DNA from: Pseudoips prasinana
Lineage: Eukaryota; Arthropoda; Insecta; Lepidoptera; Nolidae
Assembly (NCBI GenBank): GCA_951640165.1
Contig: OX621253.1
Location: 15,580,001 to 15,644,000 of the forward strand
Direction: 5' to 3'
DNA length: 64,000 nucleotides
Part shown: positions 41,501 to 51,359 of the stretch, one piece after another
How the letters are laid out: every line of letters starts with the position of its first letter
How positions within the stretch are numbered: the stretch's first letter is position 1
Translations under genes and position numbers: made by a program
The notes under the pieces: generated by a model
Databases searched by the model: none
What the model saw: only the letters and a program-made list of their open reading frames with translations
What the model was told of the DNA's origin: nothing

Positions 41501-41763
41501 CGGACAGTGGGACGACCGGGAACTGGGGGCCTTTGTTTTGGGTGCCTTATCATTTCATTTGAGTGTTGGAGGTGTTTGGCCTACTATACCACGCTGGCCA
41601 GACGGGTTGGTATAGGGTTTATTTCGAATTTTCCTTTTCTGGTTGTTGGTCAGATGCCGATGACATTTCTACCTTTGGTGGACTTTTACCACCAGCCTAG
41701 TAGGAGTAAGGCTACTGGGGCATTCAAAGTTTTTCTGTCGCTTCCAGCCCAGTATGGAAGAGT
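38562..41763 (-). mobile_element. Full-length RTE-like LINE
   Basis: The 3' end on the left is a tetranucleotide tail (minus strand GATTGATTGATTG, plus strand 38567-38580). The element contains one 991-codon ORF and a 5' leader of about 200 bp up to about 41763. TTAGTAT words adjoin both edges (38564-38570 and 41783-41789 region). Flanking copies of TTAGTAT make the exact target duplication uncertain. Confidence 0.8.
38578..41553 (-). CDS. LINE endonuclease-reverse transcriptase (RTE-like), 991 aa
   Basis: One intact ORF carries both activities needed for target-primed reverse transcription. Residues about 45-285 are an apurinic-like (EEP) endonuclease: TYNGRSLR near 50, E81 in GLSEVRR, MGDFNAKVG at 186-194 (D188, N190), NEIDFIMTDRR near 253-263 and SDHR at 279-282. 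Residues about 490-760 are the reverse transcriptase: FVDYEKAFDS at 637-646, GVRQGDVISP at 695-704 and the catalytic FADD at 737-740. The C-terminus has the WAGHICRR...GRPPARWTDDLKRVAG region seen in many lepidopteran RTE-like proteins. There is no zinc finger and no separate ORF1, as expected for RTE-type elements. All catalytic motifs are intact, so activity is possible. The clade call is from the single ORF, the tail type and memory of related proteins, not from a tree. Confidence 0.9.
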   Translation of the reverse strand: MIRHPKQRPPVPGRPTVRSHGSGRGNSGAGGAKNLRATEKGYPKHLTLATYNGRSLRLDQHLTELEVELGRINWHILGLSEVRRQGEDTITLESGHLFYFREGDRPSQGGVGFLVNKALTSNVVEVSSVSTRVAYLIIKITNRYTLKVVQVYAPTSTYCDEIAEAMYEDIAKALHGTTKAHYNVVMGDFNAKVGVQERGETVIGSHGVGRRNHRGQMLINFLESQRLFLMNSFFKKKPHRKWTWRSPDTVTRNEIDFIMTDRRSIFRDVSVINRFNTGSDHRLVRGALNIDFRAERRRMMKSTLRPTAPQLALGSEKFQLELQNRFDLLETESNVDEKTDTVVKTIQDVSRRVFPGKSGNRESKLSLETLELMRQRREMSSTQAYSLDGRNLNRKIRKLVRRDLRCSNTRAIAAAIEQNRGTKVFFARQLGRSHLTKLKTADGKTVTSKFEILEEIESFYKDLYASRTTKPTRPSADDHRAPLTRHYTEDIPDVNQDEVRVALEQLKNNKSPGDDGITTELLKAGGIPILKELASLFNAVIHQGLTPQAWSGSAVVLFFKKGDKTLLKNYRPISLLSHVYKLFSRVLTNRLARRLDEFQPPEQAGFRKGYSTVDHIHTVRQIVQKTEEYNQPLCMAFVDYEKAFDSIETWAVLDALQRCRIDWRYIEVLRCLYDTATMTVQVQDQKTSPIELRRGVRQGDVISPKLFTNALEDVFKTLDWTGRGININGEYISHLRFADDIVIVAESLEQLSEMLQSLNGASRGVGLGMNLDKTKIMFNEHVTPGPIYVDGSMLEVVREYVYLGQVVQLGRNNFEKEINRRIQLGWAAFGKLRHVFSSPLPQCLKSKVYNQCVLPVMTYGAETWTLTVGLVHKLKVAQRAMERAMLGVSLKDKIRNEVIRQRTKVTDIARRLSKLKWQWAGHICRRTDGRWSKRVLEWRPRLGKRKVGRPPARWTDDLKRVAGTDWMRKAEDRVQWRVLGEAYVQQWTAIG

Positions 41764-41790
41764 CAATTAGAAAGTAACATACTTAGTATC

Positions 41791-41837
41791 TTACAATTAG
41801 AAAGTAACATACTTAGTATGTTACTTTCTAATTGTAA
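41791..41837. repeat. Perfect 21-bp inverted repeat
   Basis: TTACAATTAGAAAGTAACATA (41791-41811, shown here as two overlapping words TTACAATTAGAAAG and AAAGTAACATA) pairs with 41817-41837 around a CTTAG loop. It belongs to the direct repeat that flanks the LINE. Confidence 0.8.
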
Positions 41838-41938
41838 GTTAAGTACATTCTCATAGTAAATGTATCATCAATGTGCAGAATAAAGTACAATGAAATAAAA
41901 AATAATGGTTAGAGATTTTGTTTTGTTTTTATAGGCCG
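41838..41938. other. Spacer between LINE and BEL element
   Basis: Remainder of the 97-bp direct repeat, then the target site GGCCG (41934-41938). Confidence 0.7.
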
Positions 41939-42072
41939 TGTTGTGGTAATAAGGTTGTTTATTGAATGAGGATGTATTATATCACAAGAAATACGTCTTT
42001 TCTCTACGAGATTTTATTGCAACTAAACTAGAAACATCAATACATGCGTTTATATGTGATTTAGCTTCAACA
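41939..42072 (-). repeat. BEL 3' LTR
   Basis: 134 bp, TG...CA ends (plus strand TGTTGTGGTAATAAGG to TTTAGCTTCAACA). No difference from the other LTR was seen. Confidence 0.95.
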
Positions 42073-42193
42073 TAAGCCGCCCACTAAAGGACTATTAAAG
42101 TCCTTTCAAAATTCGATATTTTCAATACATTAACAAAACAATCTTAGTTATTTACTGTGGTGGCCTTTGATTTTATACATTAAAAAATCAAAT

Positions 42194-45100
42194 GAGGGGT
42201 ACAAAAGCAAAGGCACCACTGTCCATTTTTTATCAAAACGTAACTAATGAGATTAGATGTTTTTGTAAACTTTAATAACATTCTGATGATTTCAAAGCAA
42301 TGTTCCCACTGTCCCATAGAAAAACACGTTTTAAAACTATGTTATGGTGCACAAAAGCTACTGTCCATAAACATTCAATTACAAGAACGCCATCGTCCAC
42401 ATCAGCCAATCACAAGGCGCTAACATTTCGATAAACAATATGGCCGCTGATGAGTTTTGTATGACAAATCGCTGCTGTATTTTATTGATTTTAAAGCTTA
42501 ATTAATTGGAAAAACGTTTACAAAATGGAGGAAAATGTTCAAGAGTGTTTACCGGAAAAGGCAAGAAAACGGAGAAGAGCACCGGGAACCTGGAAACGTG
42601 CGAAAGCAAAGGAAGAAAGGTAAGCATGTTTGTTCCGTCATATCAAAAATCGTATTTGAATATTTTTTGTCGTTATGATTCGATATTATTATTTTGTCAA
42701 TTTAGTGTACTTGTAGATAGAAAATAATAGTTTCAGTGGTTGTATTTTAATATTTTATTTAACTTTTTACGCGGTAATATATCCGTCAATAAATATGAAC
42801 GAACATAATTATTAACCGACTTCAAAAGAGACTCGACCAATTATTGTGGATCTATTTTCAAATTTTGTTTTGTTTTAAAGCCTATTTTTACCCGACTACA
42901 AGAAGGGTTATGTGTTTCGCGCGTATCTTTAGTTTTAGAAATGTGCTTAATATTTTTGATGGATTTTATTTTAGTTTTTTTTTCTAAATATCGAACCGAG
43001 GATCATTGATCACGAAGTAGTTTAATTCAGTTTTACCGTGATTATCATACATCAGGATTTTACTTTAGATATATATTTAACCCAAATCGTTTTCTTTATA
43101 GGTACTCGGCGAAAATACCCCCTGGTGTACCCACCTGTAATCACGGACCAAACGACAAAAAATTTCATTGCAAAAAATTAAGTCTCTTAGACATTTCACA
43201 TTTTCACGATCAATTTTACAAAACTAAAAATAAAAAAGACCAGGATGCCTTCATTCTTAAACACTGTAAAGTAAAAAAAGCTGTCAGACGCCGCCCTCGA
43301 GTTGGACTACGAAAACCAACGCAAAATACTACAACACTATTTGTACGCAAAAGGAACAAGGTCGCACTGTTACGAGTTTGCCAGAAAACATTTGTTCACA
43401 TCTTGAATATTACAGTTCAGAGAGTAAGAACTGTTTCTCGAACTTTTGCTATCACAGGATCAGTTGTTAAGGAAAACAGAGGCGGCGATCATACTTCTGC
43501 AAAAAACTTGCATAAATTAAGGGCTGTCAAGCAATTTATTGAATCGTTTCAATGCTTAGAGTCCCATTACTGCCGCTCCTCAGTCATAAGAAAATATTTA
43601 CCGTCTACTTTAAATATTAGGAAGATGTGGAAAATGTACATAAATCAGTGCAGCGACGACAGTAAAGTTCGCGAATGTTATTTCAGGGCAATATTTAATA
43701 GGTGCTATAATTTGGGTTTTGGGAGCCCCCGAACAGATACCTGTTCAAAATGCACCGAATTACAAGAAAAAATTAAGACGTCTACAGACACAACGCAAAA
43801 AGCGAACCTAATGGCTGAAAAAAGATTGCATATTTTAAAGACGAAAGCATTTTATCGCTTACTAAAGGAAGTAAGAGAAGACATGGTTGTCTTCTCGTTT
43901 GACTGCCAGAAAAACCAAGTCTTGCCAAAAATACCCGATCAGGCAGCTTACTACAGCCGCCAACTGTACATTTACAATTTTGCAATCGTTAAATCAGTAC
44001 CTGAGAATACTTTAGGTAAAGAAACTGTCACATTATACACCTGGACAGAAGACGAGCACCGTAAAGGAGCAAATGAGATTGCATCTGCAGTGTACCACAG
44101 ACTACAGACTACAATTTTTAGTCAAAATATTAATACCATAAGATTGGTAGCTGATGGGTGTGGTGCCCAAAACAAAAATTCCATTATGGTTGGTATGTGT
44201 GCCACATGGCTAAGTCGAGCACCACCCCATATTAAAAAAATTGAATTGATTTTTCCTATACCAGGACACTCTTTTATTCCACCGGACAGAGTATTCGGCC
44301 TTATAGAAAAAGAAATAAAGCACATGGAAAACATAGTACAGCCAGAGGAGTATATTGAAGTCTATAAAAATTATGGGACTGTTATCCATTTTGATAATGT
44401 TATGGACTGGAAATCAGCTTTAAATGGTGTGATACGTCCTCCAGCGAATTGGCATTTTCAATTCGCTCAAATGAAAAAGTTTTTCTTGAGGAGAAATAGC
44501 AACAATAATGTCTTTGTACAAGGTGAACCAAATTATAATGTTGAAGCAGGCTGTTACAAGTCCATTTTAAAAAGAGGAAAGTCATTTTTAGAAGTCAGAC
44601 CCAATCAAATAAATAAACATAATGTATTAGTCAAACAAGCAAAACTGGATGACGTGGATAATCTATTGACTAAACACTATGGCTCAGAATGGAAAGATAG
44701 GAGTGATTTAAGCTATTACAAACAGGTGATGACAAGATCAGTTGAAATGAGAACTGAAGGAATTGAAGAATATGAGCAAGAAATGTGTGAAATTGCGGTC
44801 CCAGAGTCGGAAATGAGTATTTAAATAAGCAGATTTAAGTGGTTTTGTTTTTTTTTTAATAAAAACTATTTCATTTTCTAACGTTTTTTTTTTTAATCTA
44901 AATAATGAAACATGAGCTCCTACATGACGTCATGGGTTGCCGCCAACAAACTTTCAAAACGTTAACAACGTTTTTGCTAACCTTACCTCCATAATGACGT
45001 CAGACTACTCAAATGCAAAACTGCCACTGTCCAAACCTTTAGATGCATACTTACCACAGTCCATTACTATGATGCAAAGTCGCCACTGTCCAAATGATTT

Positions 45101-45283
45101 TGTTTTGTTTGCGTTAAAATGCTATGTGTAAATTACATTGCAGGATAAGAAATAAATTACATTAACCACAGCAAAACAAGTATAGTTAAATTGTTAATTT
45201 ACAAACCCGAAGCACTACACTAACAACTTTATTTGACCCACTCCCACTCCATGGACAGTGGTGCCTTTGCTTTTGTACCCCTC
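42194..45283 (+). mobile_element. Two-exon DNA transposon with 33-bp TIRs, nested in BEL
   Basis: The ends are perfect inverted repeats (42194-42226 and 45251-45283) starting GAGGGGTACAAAAGCAAAGG and continuing CACCACTGTCCAT. AAAT lies at both edges (42190-42193 and 45284-45287). Because the flank is TCAAATGA on both sides, the duplication could also be read as CAAATG or TCAAATGA with the ends shortened by one or two bases. Copies of CCACTGTCC-like words lie inside both ends (near 42306, 42359, 45024, 45081), suggesting subterminal binding sites. It is inserted in the 3' part of the BEL element, so it is younger than that insertion. One gene is inside. Confidence 0.9.
42525..44824 (+). CDS. 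Putative transposase, DUF7869-like, two exons (605 aa predicted)
   Basis: Exon 1 is 42525-42619 (ATG, then a basic stretch KARKRRRAPGTWKRAKAK), with donor AAAG/GTAAGC. Exon 2 is 43102-44824, with acceptor TTTCTTTATAG. The split codon gives Arg32 and the frame stays open for 573 more residues. The protein has CNHG...FHC and TDTCSKC cysteine groups (C246, C249), then a likely RNase-H-like core: FSFDCQKN (D299), VADGCGAQNKN (D383) and PGHSFIPPDRVFGLIEKE (H421, D427, E434). Proteins with this CGxQNKN and GHSxxxxDRxFGxIE pattern are numerous in insects and usually unnamed; as far as I recall they fall under DUF7869. Intact 33-bp inverted repeats around the gene support a transposase role. No stop or frameshift is seen in the spliced frame, and an AATAAA lies about 35 bp after the stop. 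The superfamily is open: a 4-bp duplication would fit Sola-type elements. Splicing and function are predictions. Confidence 0.75.
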
Positions 45284-45382
45284 AAATGAACTTAGCAATT
45301 GTATCGATAGGTAACGCACACAATTTAGTGACACAACGTTTTGTTATACTATCACCGTTCTTCACGCTATATACGCTTTATT

Positions 45383-47869
45383 CTACAATATTTGAAAAGG
45401 TCTAGCAAAATGCACACCAGAATTGAGGAACGCTCTTGCTGGCTTGACACGTCTTGGTAAGTCACCCATGATTTGCGATCTTACTTTAGCATTTAGTTTG
45501 GCACATATCAGACAACGATGGTCAAACTTCTTCATCAATGATTTCGCTCCTAGTATCCAATACTTGGATTTGAGGTAAGCAATCATCAGCTGAACTCCAT
45601 CATGCAACGTCTTATTGTGGGCTTCTGCGATTATAAGAAAGGTAAGTTTGCTCTTACGGTCCAGAATTATTGGATACTTGCACTCATCATTCAAGTCAGC
45701 GTTCTTAAGTCGGCCGCCCACCCTGAGGTCTCCGTTTCTGTCAAGGTAAGGACCTAGCGATTTTATTTTACTAAATTTTTTAACTCTTTTCCTTAATCTT
45801 ATTGATTTTATGTTTTCTTTTAATGTCTTTTGTTTCAGGAATCTTCTGCAGTATGCAATTGTTTTCAGTAGTTCTACGAGTGTGTCAAAGTCTTTAAATT
45901 GTGTACATAGTTTCCTTTCTTCTTCGTTAGCATCTTTATTTATTATCAGAGCTTGTACAGCGTATTTATTTCTTTCTTTATCTATCTGTTGTATGGTTGG
46001 TATAGTGAACTGTATCTTCGGTGGTAGTAACCAATGTGGTCCATTCCACCATAAGTCGCGTCTTTTCAAATTAGCAACTAATATCCCTTTTGATGCTATG
46101 TCAGCTGGGTTATCATGGGATTGAACATGATGCCACTGACAGTAATTTACATTGCTTGTAATTTTATCTACGCGATTAGCCACAAATGGCTTACATATAC
46201 TTGGCTCTCTACTTAACTCGTTGTAACCTTTACTCGAGGCGTCGAAAACAACACGTGTCTTCGTCGTTTCTTTGGCGTTACGGATCACTGCGTGATGGGG
46301 TAAGTATACCGATTTCTTACTTATTTCTTCTTTTGGTATTATTTCTATATGTTTAAGTTTCTTGTATTCATTAATCACTTTTCTATATTTTTGTTTCAGT
46401 TCTAAATATTTACTAAATCTTCTTTCTAGTTGAATGAATCTTCGTTTCGCTATATATCGTGTATTTCCTAGTACTGATTCAGATTGATTTTTATTAACTA
46501 TGTATTTTCCATCTTTGTTTCGCTTATGTCTCTTCTCGTATATATCTTCACATAGTTGTTCCTTTACAGTAAGCCTGCCTTTTGTGTTCGTCTCAACTTC
46601 CCATATTGTTCTCAGTAAATCTTCTATGTTAACCTCTTGTTTCATGACCATCAAGGACTTCTCCCGTGTGTTTATTTTCATTGTAATTTCACCCATTATG
46701 ATCCATCCCAGGTAGGTATTTTGTGCACAAGGTGTACCTGGTGGACCTTTGATCAATCCTTGCTTCAAAATTGCTGCATACTCATTTACACCCAGCAACA
46801 GATCGATGGTTCCCGATTCACAATAATTTCTATCTGCTAACTGAATGCCTGCTAGATGTGGCCATTTAGTATTATCCATGGTGCCTGATGGTATGTTGGA
46901 GGTCAATTGCTTGGACATCACGTAGGCTCTAATAGGTAAGTTGAAATTGCTTTCCCATCGTGATACTACTTGAACTTTGACCTCATGCTTGACTCTAACT
47001 TTCATGGATTCCATTCCGGAGACGATAAGATTTACTGGTGACTTATTAAGGTTCAGGATCTGAGTTGCTTTCTCGCTTATGAAACATGCTTGAGATCCTG
47101 AATCTATTAGCGCTCTCAGAACAGTAGTGTGTCCATATTCACTTTTCAAAATTACTACTGCAGTCGCTAATAGTGCTATCTTCTGCCCGGCGTTATAGTG
47201 TGACGCAACCATTGCATGAATTTCCTTTTCTTCTACATCTGCTTGGCTGGATGACGTCGATTGATTCAATTCTTCATGGGGTATCGACTCGTCCCTCTTC
47301 TTTTGTTGATGTAAAAGTGTATGATGGCGTCTCTTACAGATGTGGCAAGACATTGGCATACGACATTTAAACACCGCATGTCCCGCCCCGAGGCAGTTGA
47401 AACAGAGTTTATTTGCTTTGACATATTCTCCTCTTTCAATGATTGTCATTTTATTGAAGGTATTACAGTGGCTCAGTGTGTGCACCTCATTACATAATAT
47501 GCATGATTTTTGCTTCTCATTCGCAGTAGCGGTTACATGTAGAACACGTTCTTTGGTACACCTTGTACTGGTGGTGGGGGTGACCAACTCGAGCATTCGG
47601 AATTTGGCTTCTAAAAACTCGCGCAGGTCTTTCCAACTAGGTAGTTCTTCTGACTTCATTAAATAGGCAGCCTTTTCCCATTCCTTGTGAGTCTCTGGGT
47701 CCAACTTCTGCACAACCAGAAATATAATTACTGGATCCCAAGATTCAGTCGGCACATTTAGATTATTTAAACTACTCACAATCTCACTGGTGGTGTCCAA
47801 GAGCAGTTTCAGATGTGCCGCGGATTCATTGCATTTTTTTGTGTGCAAATAATCGCTTAAGCAAGGCAT
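45383..47869 (-). pseudogene. BEL/Pao Gag-Pol, internally deleted and truncated
   Basis: An 828-codon frame with the C-terminal part of Gag and a shortened Pol. Two zinc-knuckle groups lie at about 123-190 (CFNCLGAGHAVFKC at 156-169, then CHICKRRHH). The retropepsin active site is ALIDSGSQACF (D256). Around the YLPHHAVIRN and RVVFDASS motifs the N-terminal part of reverse transcriptase is present. The text then jumps to QWHHVQSHDNPADIASKG, the end of RNase H, so the YxDD core is missing. An integrase zinc-binding region follows (HNKTLHDG...CLICAK), and the frame stops shortly after, before the DDE core. The N-terminus overlaps the gag frame at an A7 run, where a one-base shift separates them. 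This copy cannot make a working Pol. Confidence 0.9.
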
Positions 47870-48497
47870 TAACTATTAAGCGCCTGTTATTGTATCGATG
47901 ATTCAGCGTTTCCCATGCTTGCGCATAATTGGTACCGGTCACTTGAATGTTCTTCAATAATGATGCCGCTTCGCCTGAGATACTACTCTTCAAATAATGT
48001 AATTTTTCAACATCGCTCAATGTAGTGCAATTGTGTATCAATGACACGTATAAATCCTTAAAAGTAGGCCAATCTTCATAATTATAACCAGAAAAGGAGG
48101 GTATAGTTATTCGTGGAAGTTTCACTTTTGTACGTAATTGTTCTTCAGTCGAAGTATTACTACTCAGAGATTGATCAGTCAACTTTGAAGTTGACGAGAC
48201 TAACATATCTTTCAAATCTCCGATAATACATAAGTATAAATCTTCATGAAGTAAATATCCGTCATTTACGTAATATGGCAGTACTCCACGTTGTTCCCGA
48301 GTTGTGCATCTCAACAGGTTTTGATGTGCCTTCTTAAAAGCCGTCCAATAATCTTCAATTGTTTGAATGCGAGTTTGTAAATATCCCGGCTTAGACAAAC
48401 GTTCTTTGGGACATTTCTTTAGGTTAATTTGTGTCTTCTTTAATAACGAAGCAATATCTTCAAGTTCACTCAGTGCCTGCTCCACTTGAGACGTCAT
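47826..48497 (-). pseudogene. BEL/Pao Gag N-terminal part (223 codons)
   Basis: The frame starts MTSQVEQALSELEDIASLLK and contains IPSFSGYNYEDWPTFKDLY and YLKSSISGEAASLL, the standard Pao-type Gag motifs (FSGD-like, W-x-x-F, L-x-G-A). It ends at RLFAHKKMQ in the A7 run, where the continuing text NESAAHLKLLLDTTSE is in the next frame. In intact BEL/Pao elements gag and pol usually form one frame, so one extra or missing A is the simplest explanation. Confidence 0.88.
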
Positions 48498-48718
48498 AGT
48501 TCAGTTATTATACTCCAAATGTCCAAAATATAGCCACAAAATGCGATTTTCTAAAGTAATTTCTCAGTTTTATTCACTAATTATAATGAATACTTAAAAC
48601 ACTGCACGGCTCGGTTCGCTTATCACTCTGGAATGTCGATTCTTTTGTTCTCACGGCGACGGGTCTAAGTTGTTTACTTCAATATTCGATGCGTCTGTCC
48701 GGCTCGATTTCGACCATA
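48498..48718 (-). promoter_or_regulatory. BEL leader with primer-binding site
   Basis: On the minus strand the 5' LTR ends CCACAACA, followed by TA and then TGGTCGAAATCGAGCCGG. A tRNA primer site is expected to begin with TGG (complement of CCA). The matching tRNA was not identified. Confidence 0.55.
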
Positions 48719-48852
48719 TGTTGTGGTAATAAGGTTGTTTATTGAATGAGGATGTATTATATCACAAGAAATACGTCTTTTCTCTACGAGATTTTATTGC
48801 AACTAAACTAGAAACATCAATACATGCGTTTATATGTGATTTAGCTTCAACA
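48719..48852 (-). repeat. BEL 5' LTR
   Basis: 134 bp, same sequence as 41939-42072. Confidence 0.95.
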
Positions 48853-48857
48853 GGCCG

Positions 48858-49015
48858 TCATCATCCACAGGTTTCCATTTCCCTTACAGTAATAAACCTC
48901 ATCCCCACAAACTTCCAATAAATTAGTTATTTTTTTTTAACTTCCAAACTCTTAACGCGTAATAATTTATATGGAAAAAACAACGTTAACCGGGTCAGCG
49001 GTTATAAATAAATTA
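48858..49015. other. Spacer between BEL and second half of unit 2
   Basis: AT-rich, nothing recognised. Confidence 0.4.
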
Positions 49016-49430
49016 CACCCATACACAGAACTAATAATCGTACTCATCACACAAACATGTGTCCTAGGTGGGGATCGAACTGGGTCGCTCACTTTTTTTT
49101 CCGTGGTGGAAAATCCTGCATGGATGTATGAGGGGTCTGTCAGACTCCTACTGACTAAAAACCACCCCGGTGTTCCATCTCTCACCTGCGCCGGGGGTCA
49201 CGGGAACGTACGAAACTTCCGCAAACCCCGGCTTATGCCGGCCCATAACTTCGGGCCTCCTTGCATTAGCGGGGGGAGTGAGGTGTTAAACTCCCCCGGT
49301 AACGTCTAAGAGGGGCGCGCCTGGAATTCGTCGCGCCGCCACCTCGGGTCCAGATGTGCTGTGGGCGACGGACACCCCCGAGTCCGTCGCCCCTGGAGTG
49401 GGTCGCTCACTAGACCAACAGGCCAGACAA
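49016..49430 (-). mobile_element. S2 SINE (inverted) split by the GC-rich retroposon
   Basis: Counterpart of 21712-22172. The piece from the B box to the insertion is shorter here: GGGATCGAAC runs directly into TGGGTCGCTCAC. Confidence 0.7.
49093..49397 (-). mobile_element. GC-rich retroposon (copy in unit 2)
   Basis: Same element as 21800-22141 with a T-run on the left. TGGGTCGCTCAC occurs on both sides (49081-49092 and 49399-49410). The terminal 23-bp hairpin of the unit-1 copy is absent; only its right half (GAGGGGTCTGTCAGACTCC) is present. Confidence 0.75.
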
Positions 49431-49434
49431 AATA

Positions 49435-49943
49435 AAATAAAAAAGGTTTTTATTCACGTAGACTTTAAAAAAGCGCTTGTAAATAGTCAGAACATGTTTG
49501 TAGTAATATAGTTGTATACATTATTATTTCTAGTAACATAGATATTTAGGTACACATTGTATGAAAACATTTATAAAATTTATTTTATTATAGCAATGAT
49601 ATTTAGCTAGCTCGTATCAACTTATTGTCAAGAGATTATGTTTAATTATCTAGTTTAAGTCTAATATTTTTACTACATATTGTCAATGGTACTGTCTATA
49701 TTAAGGTATTATTATTATGACGAACCTTGTGTTAATAACGACGGTCGCGCTTTAATGCTACCACCGGATCCAATGCGCCCCAACTGAGAAGACCCAGCGA
49801 AACAAATTCAGCGGGTGTCTCTACTACCGGTTTCAACACGGCCCAGTTGAGACGCTCCGGCGAAACATACTCAATGGGGCATATACACGAGATTTGGTCC
49901 ACTTACTGAAATTATTTAGCAGGCTAACACAATATATGCTCGA
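49435..49943 (-). repeat. LINE 3' end fragment
   Basis: Counterpart of 22180-22695. Confidence 0.7.
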
Positions 49944-50600
49944 TCGGTTGTCTGATTAATTATGCTACCACCGGATCCAATGCGCCCCAACTGAGAAGAC
50001 CCAGCGAAACAAACTCAGTGGGAAACAAATCCAGACTTAATAATAATCTTGGCGTTTAAGGTGTTATACGATTGGGTATACATCCTGTTTGTATATACAA
50101 GTATTCTATTACAACATTCTAGGAATAAAAACACAAGCTTTTTTATATCAAAGATAAACTTGTCTACATTTTTAAATATCTCTTAGTACTCAGAAAAAGT
50201 AATTTTATCTAAAAGCCAGTCAAAGTTCATTAGCAGAAAGCGGACCCTTATCTCCGGCAGAGGCTCAAACGGGCAGCAAAAATGTTATTTTCCCAATAAA
50301 CCCGTCTAAACCAATCAGCACTTAGTTGATTTATTTCTGGATTTTTCTTCAATAAGTTTTTGATCAATTGAGCGAAATAGATAGGGAAATAAGAGCTTTG
50401 TCTCCATTAATTTTATATCGGGATTTCCACCGTCCAACCCAGGCCAACCAATTTGCACAGTGAACACTAATAATATCAATTTGTTTTAATGTGGCTCAGG
50501 TATTAAAAACCAAAGTAAGACCAAAGCCACGTCATGATTTTAATTCCCTATTATTATGATGTAAATAGAATTTATTTGATATTTTTATTGTTTATCAAGG
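49944..50600. other. Unit spacer with two empty sites
   Basis: Counterpart of 22696-23870 without the foldback (site near 50461) and without the 113-bp LINE tail (site near 50559). Confidence 0.7.
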
Positions 50601-50830
50601 TGCTGGCAGCGTACGAAAACCATTTATTTTAGAGAACACTAGCTGCACCCCGCGGATTTACTCGCGTTAAACTTTATAAATTATAGCCTATGTGTCAATC
50701 CAGTGTGGCAGCTAACTCTATAACAATTTTTTTCAATCCCTCCAGCCTTTAGACCTGAAGAAGTTACAAACACAAACACTCACAAACTTTCGCCTTTATA
50801 ATATTACTGTGATGATATTATGGAGTACAA
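50601..50830 (-). repeat. Helitron-like repeat
   Basis: Counterpart of 23890-24110 (ACCCCGCGGATTTACTCGCG, TTATAGCCTATGTGTCAATC, CACAAACTTTCGCCTTTATA). Confidence 0.5.
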
Positions 50831-51359
50831 CTAGAATAAGATCCTAGAGTAAACAATTATATATATGTAACAATAAAATGATTTTTAAATTAAATTAATC
50901 AGTCCCCTAATTGCTTTTTAAATGTATTATATACTTAATATATAATAATTAAAAATAATTGGGGGATCTAGGGCGTTCGGGCTATTTCTGATATGGCCTT
51001 CCCCGCATTTCTGCCCTGTGATTTATTGCAGTTGACTAGGAGACACCGCTTCGAAGGTTTAATTAATGTCTACGATATAACAAAAGAAATGTACGTACAT
51101 TACTCTTAACGTCGGAAGATTCATCCCATTTATGATGTAGGTACAATTAGCAGACGTCCACTAAACCGCGTGTCTGACTACGATAAGAAAAGCGGGCGTC
51201 CGAGAGAGATCAAGGAACCTATTGTAATCTTCTGTAATCCCAGCACCGGTGGGAAAAGGAATTGTATTCAGTTTTTATACAACGCGATCCGTTGAAACAT
51301 AGACCTTCGCGTGATGTCGACGTAATAATAGAAAAAAGTCATATTGGACTTCTTGTATG
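50831..51359. other. Unit spacer with empty sites for the LINE tail and Tc1
   Basis: AATGTATTATATACTTAATA (near 50928) and GTACGTACATTAC (51091-51103) are the undisturbed targets of the insertions at 24217-24500 and 24668-26259. Confidence 0.85.

Larger units (their letters stand above)
41939..48852 (-). mobile_element. BEL/Pao LTR retrotransposon, deletion derivative
   Basis: Two LTRs, 41939-42072 and 48719-48852, of 134 bp each appear identical and have TGTTG...CAACA ends. GGCCG is present on both sides (41934-41938 and 48853-48857), a 5-bp target duplication. The element reads on the minus strand: 5' LTR at 48719-48852, a primer-binding-site-like TGG starting two bases inside, gag, protease, remnants of reverse transcriptase and RNase H, and the start of integrase. 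A DNA transposon (42194-45283) is inserted near its 3' end. It is non-autonomous: the reverse transcriptase core and the integrase catalytic core are missing. Confidence 0.93.

Noticed and set aside
43782..44585. Minus-strand ORFs inside the DNA transposon
   Set aside because: They are antisense to the long exon and have no family features.
47826..47869. Programmed frameshift between Gag and Pol at the A7 run
   Set aside because: The required shift skips one base forward, whereas classic A-rich slippery sites shift back. BEL/Pao elements usually have one fused frame and this copy is otherwise damaged, so an indel in a homopolymer is simpler.
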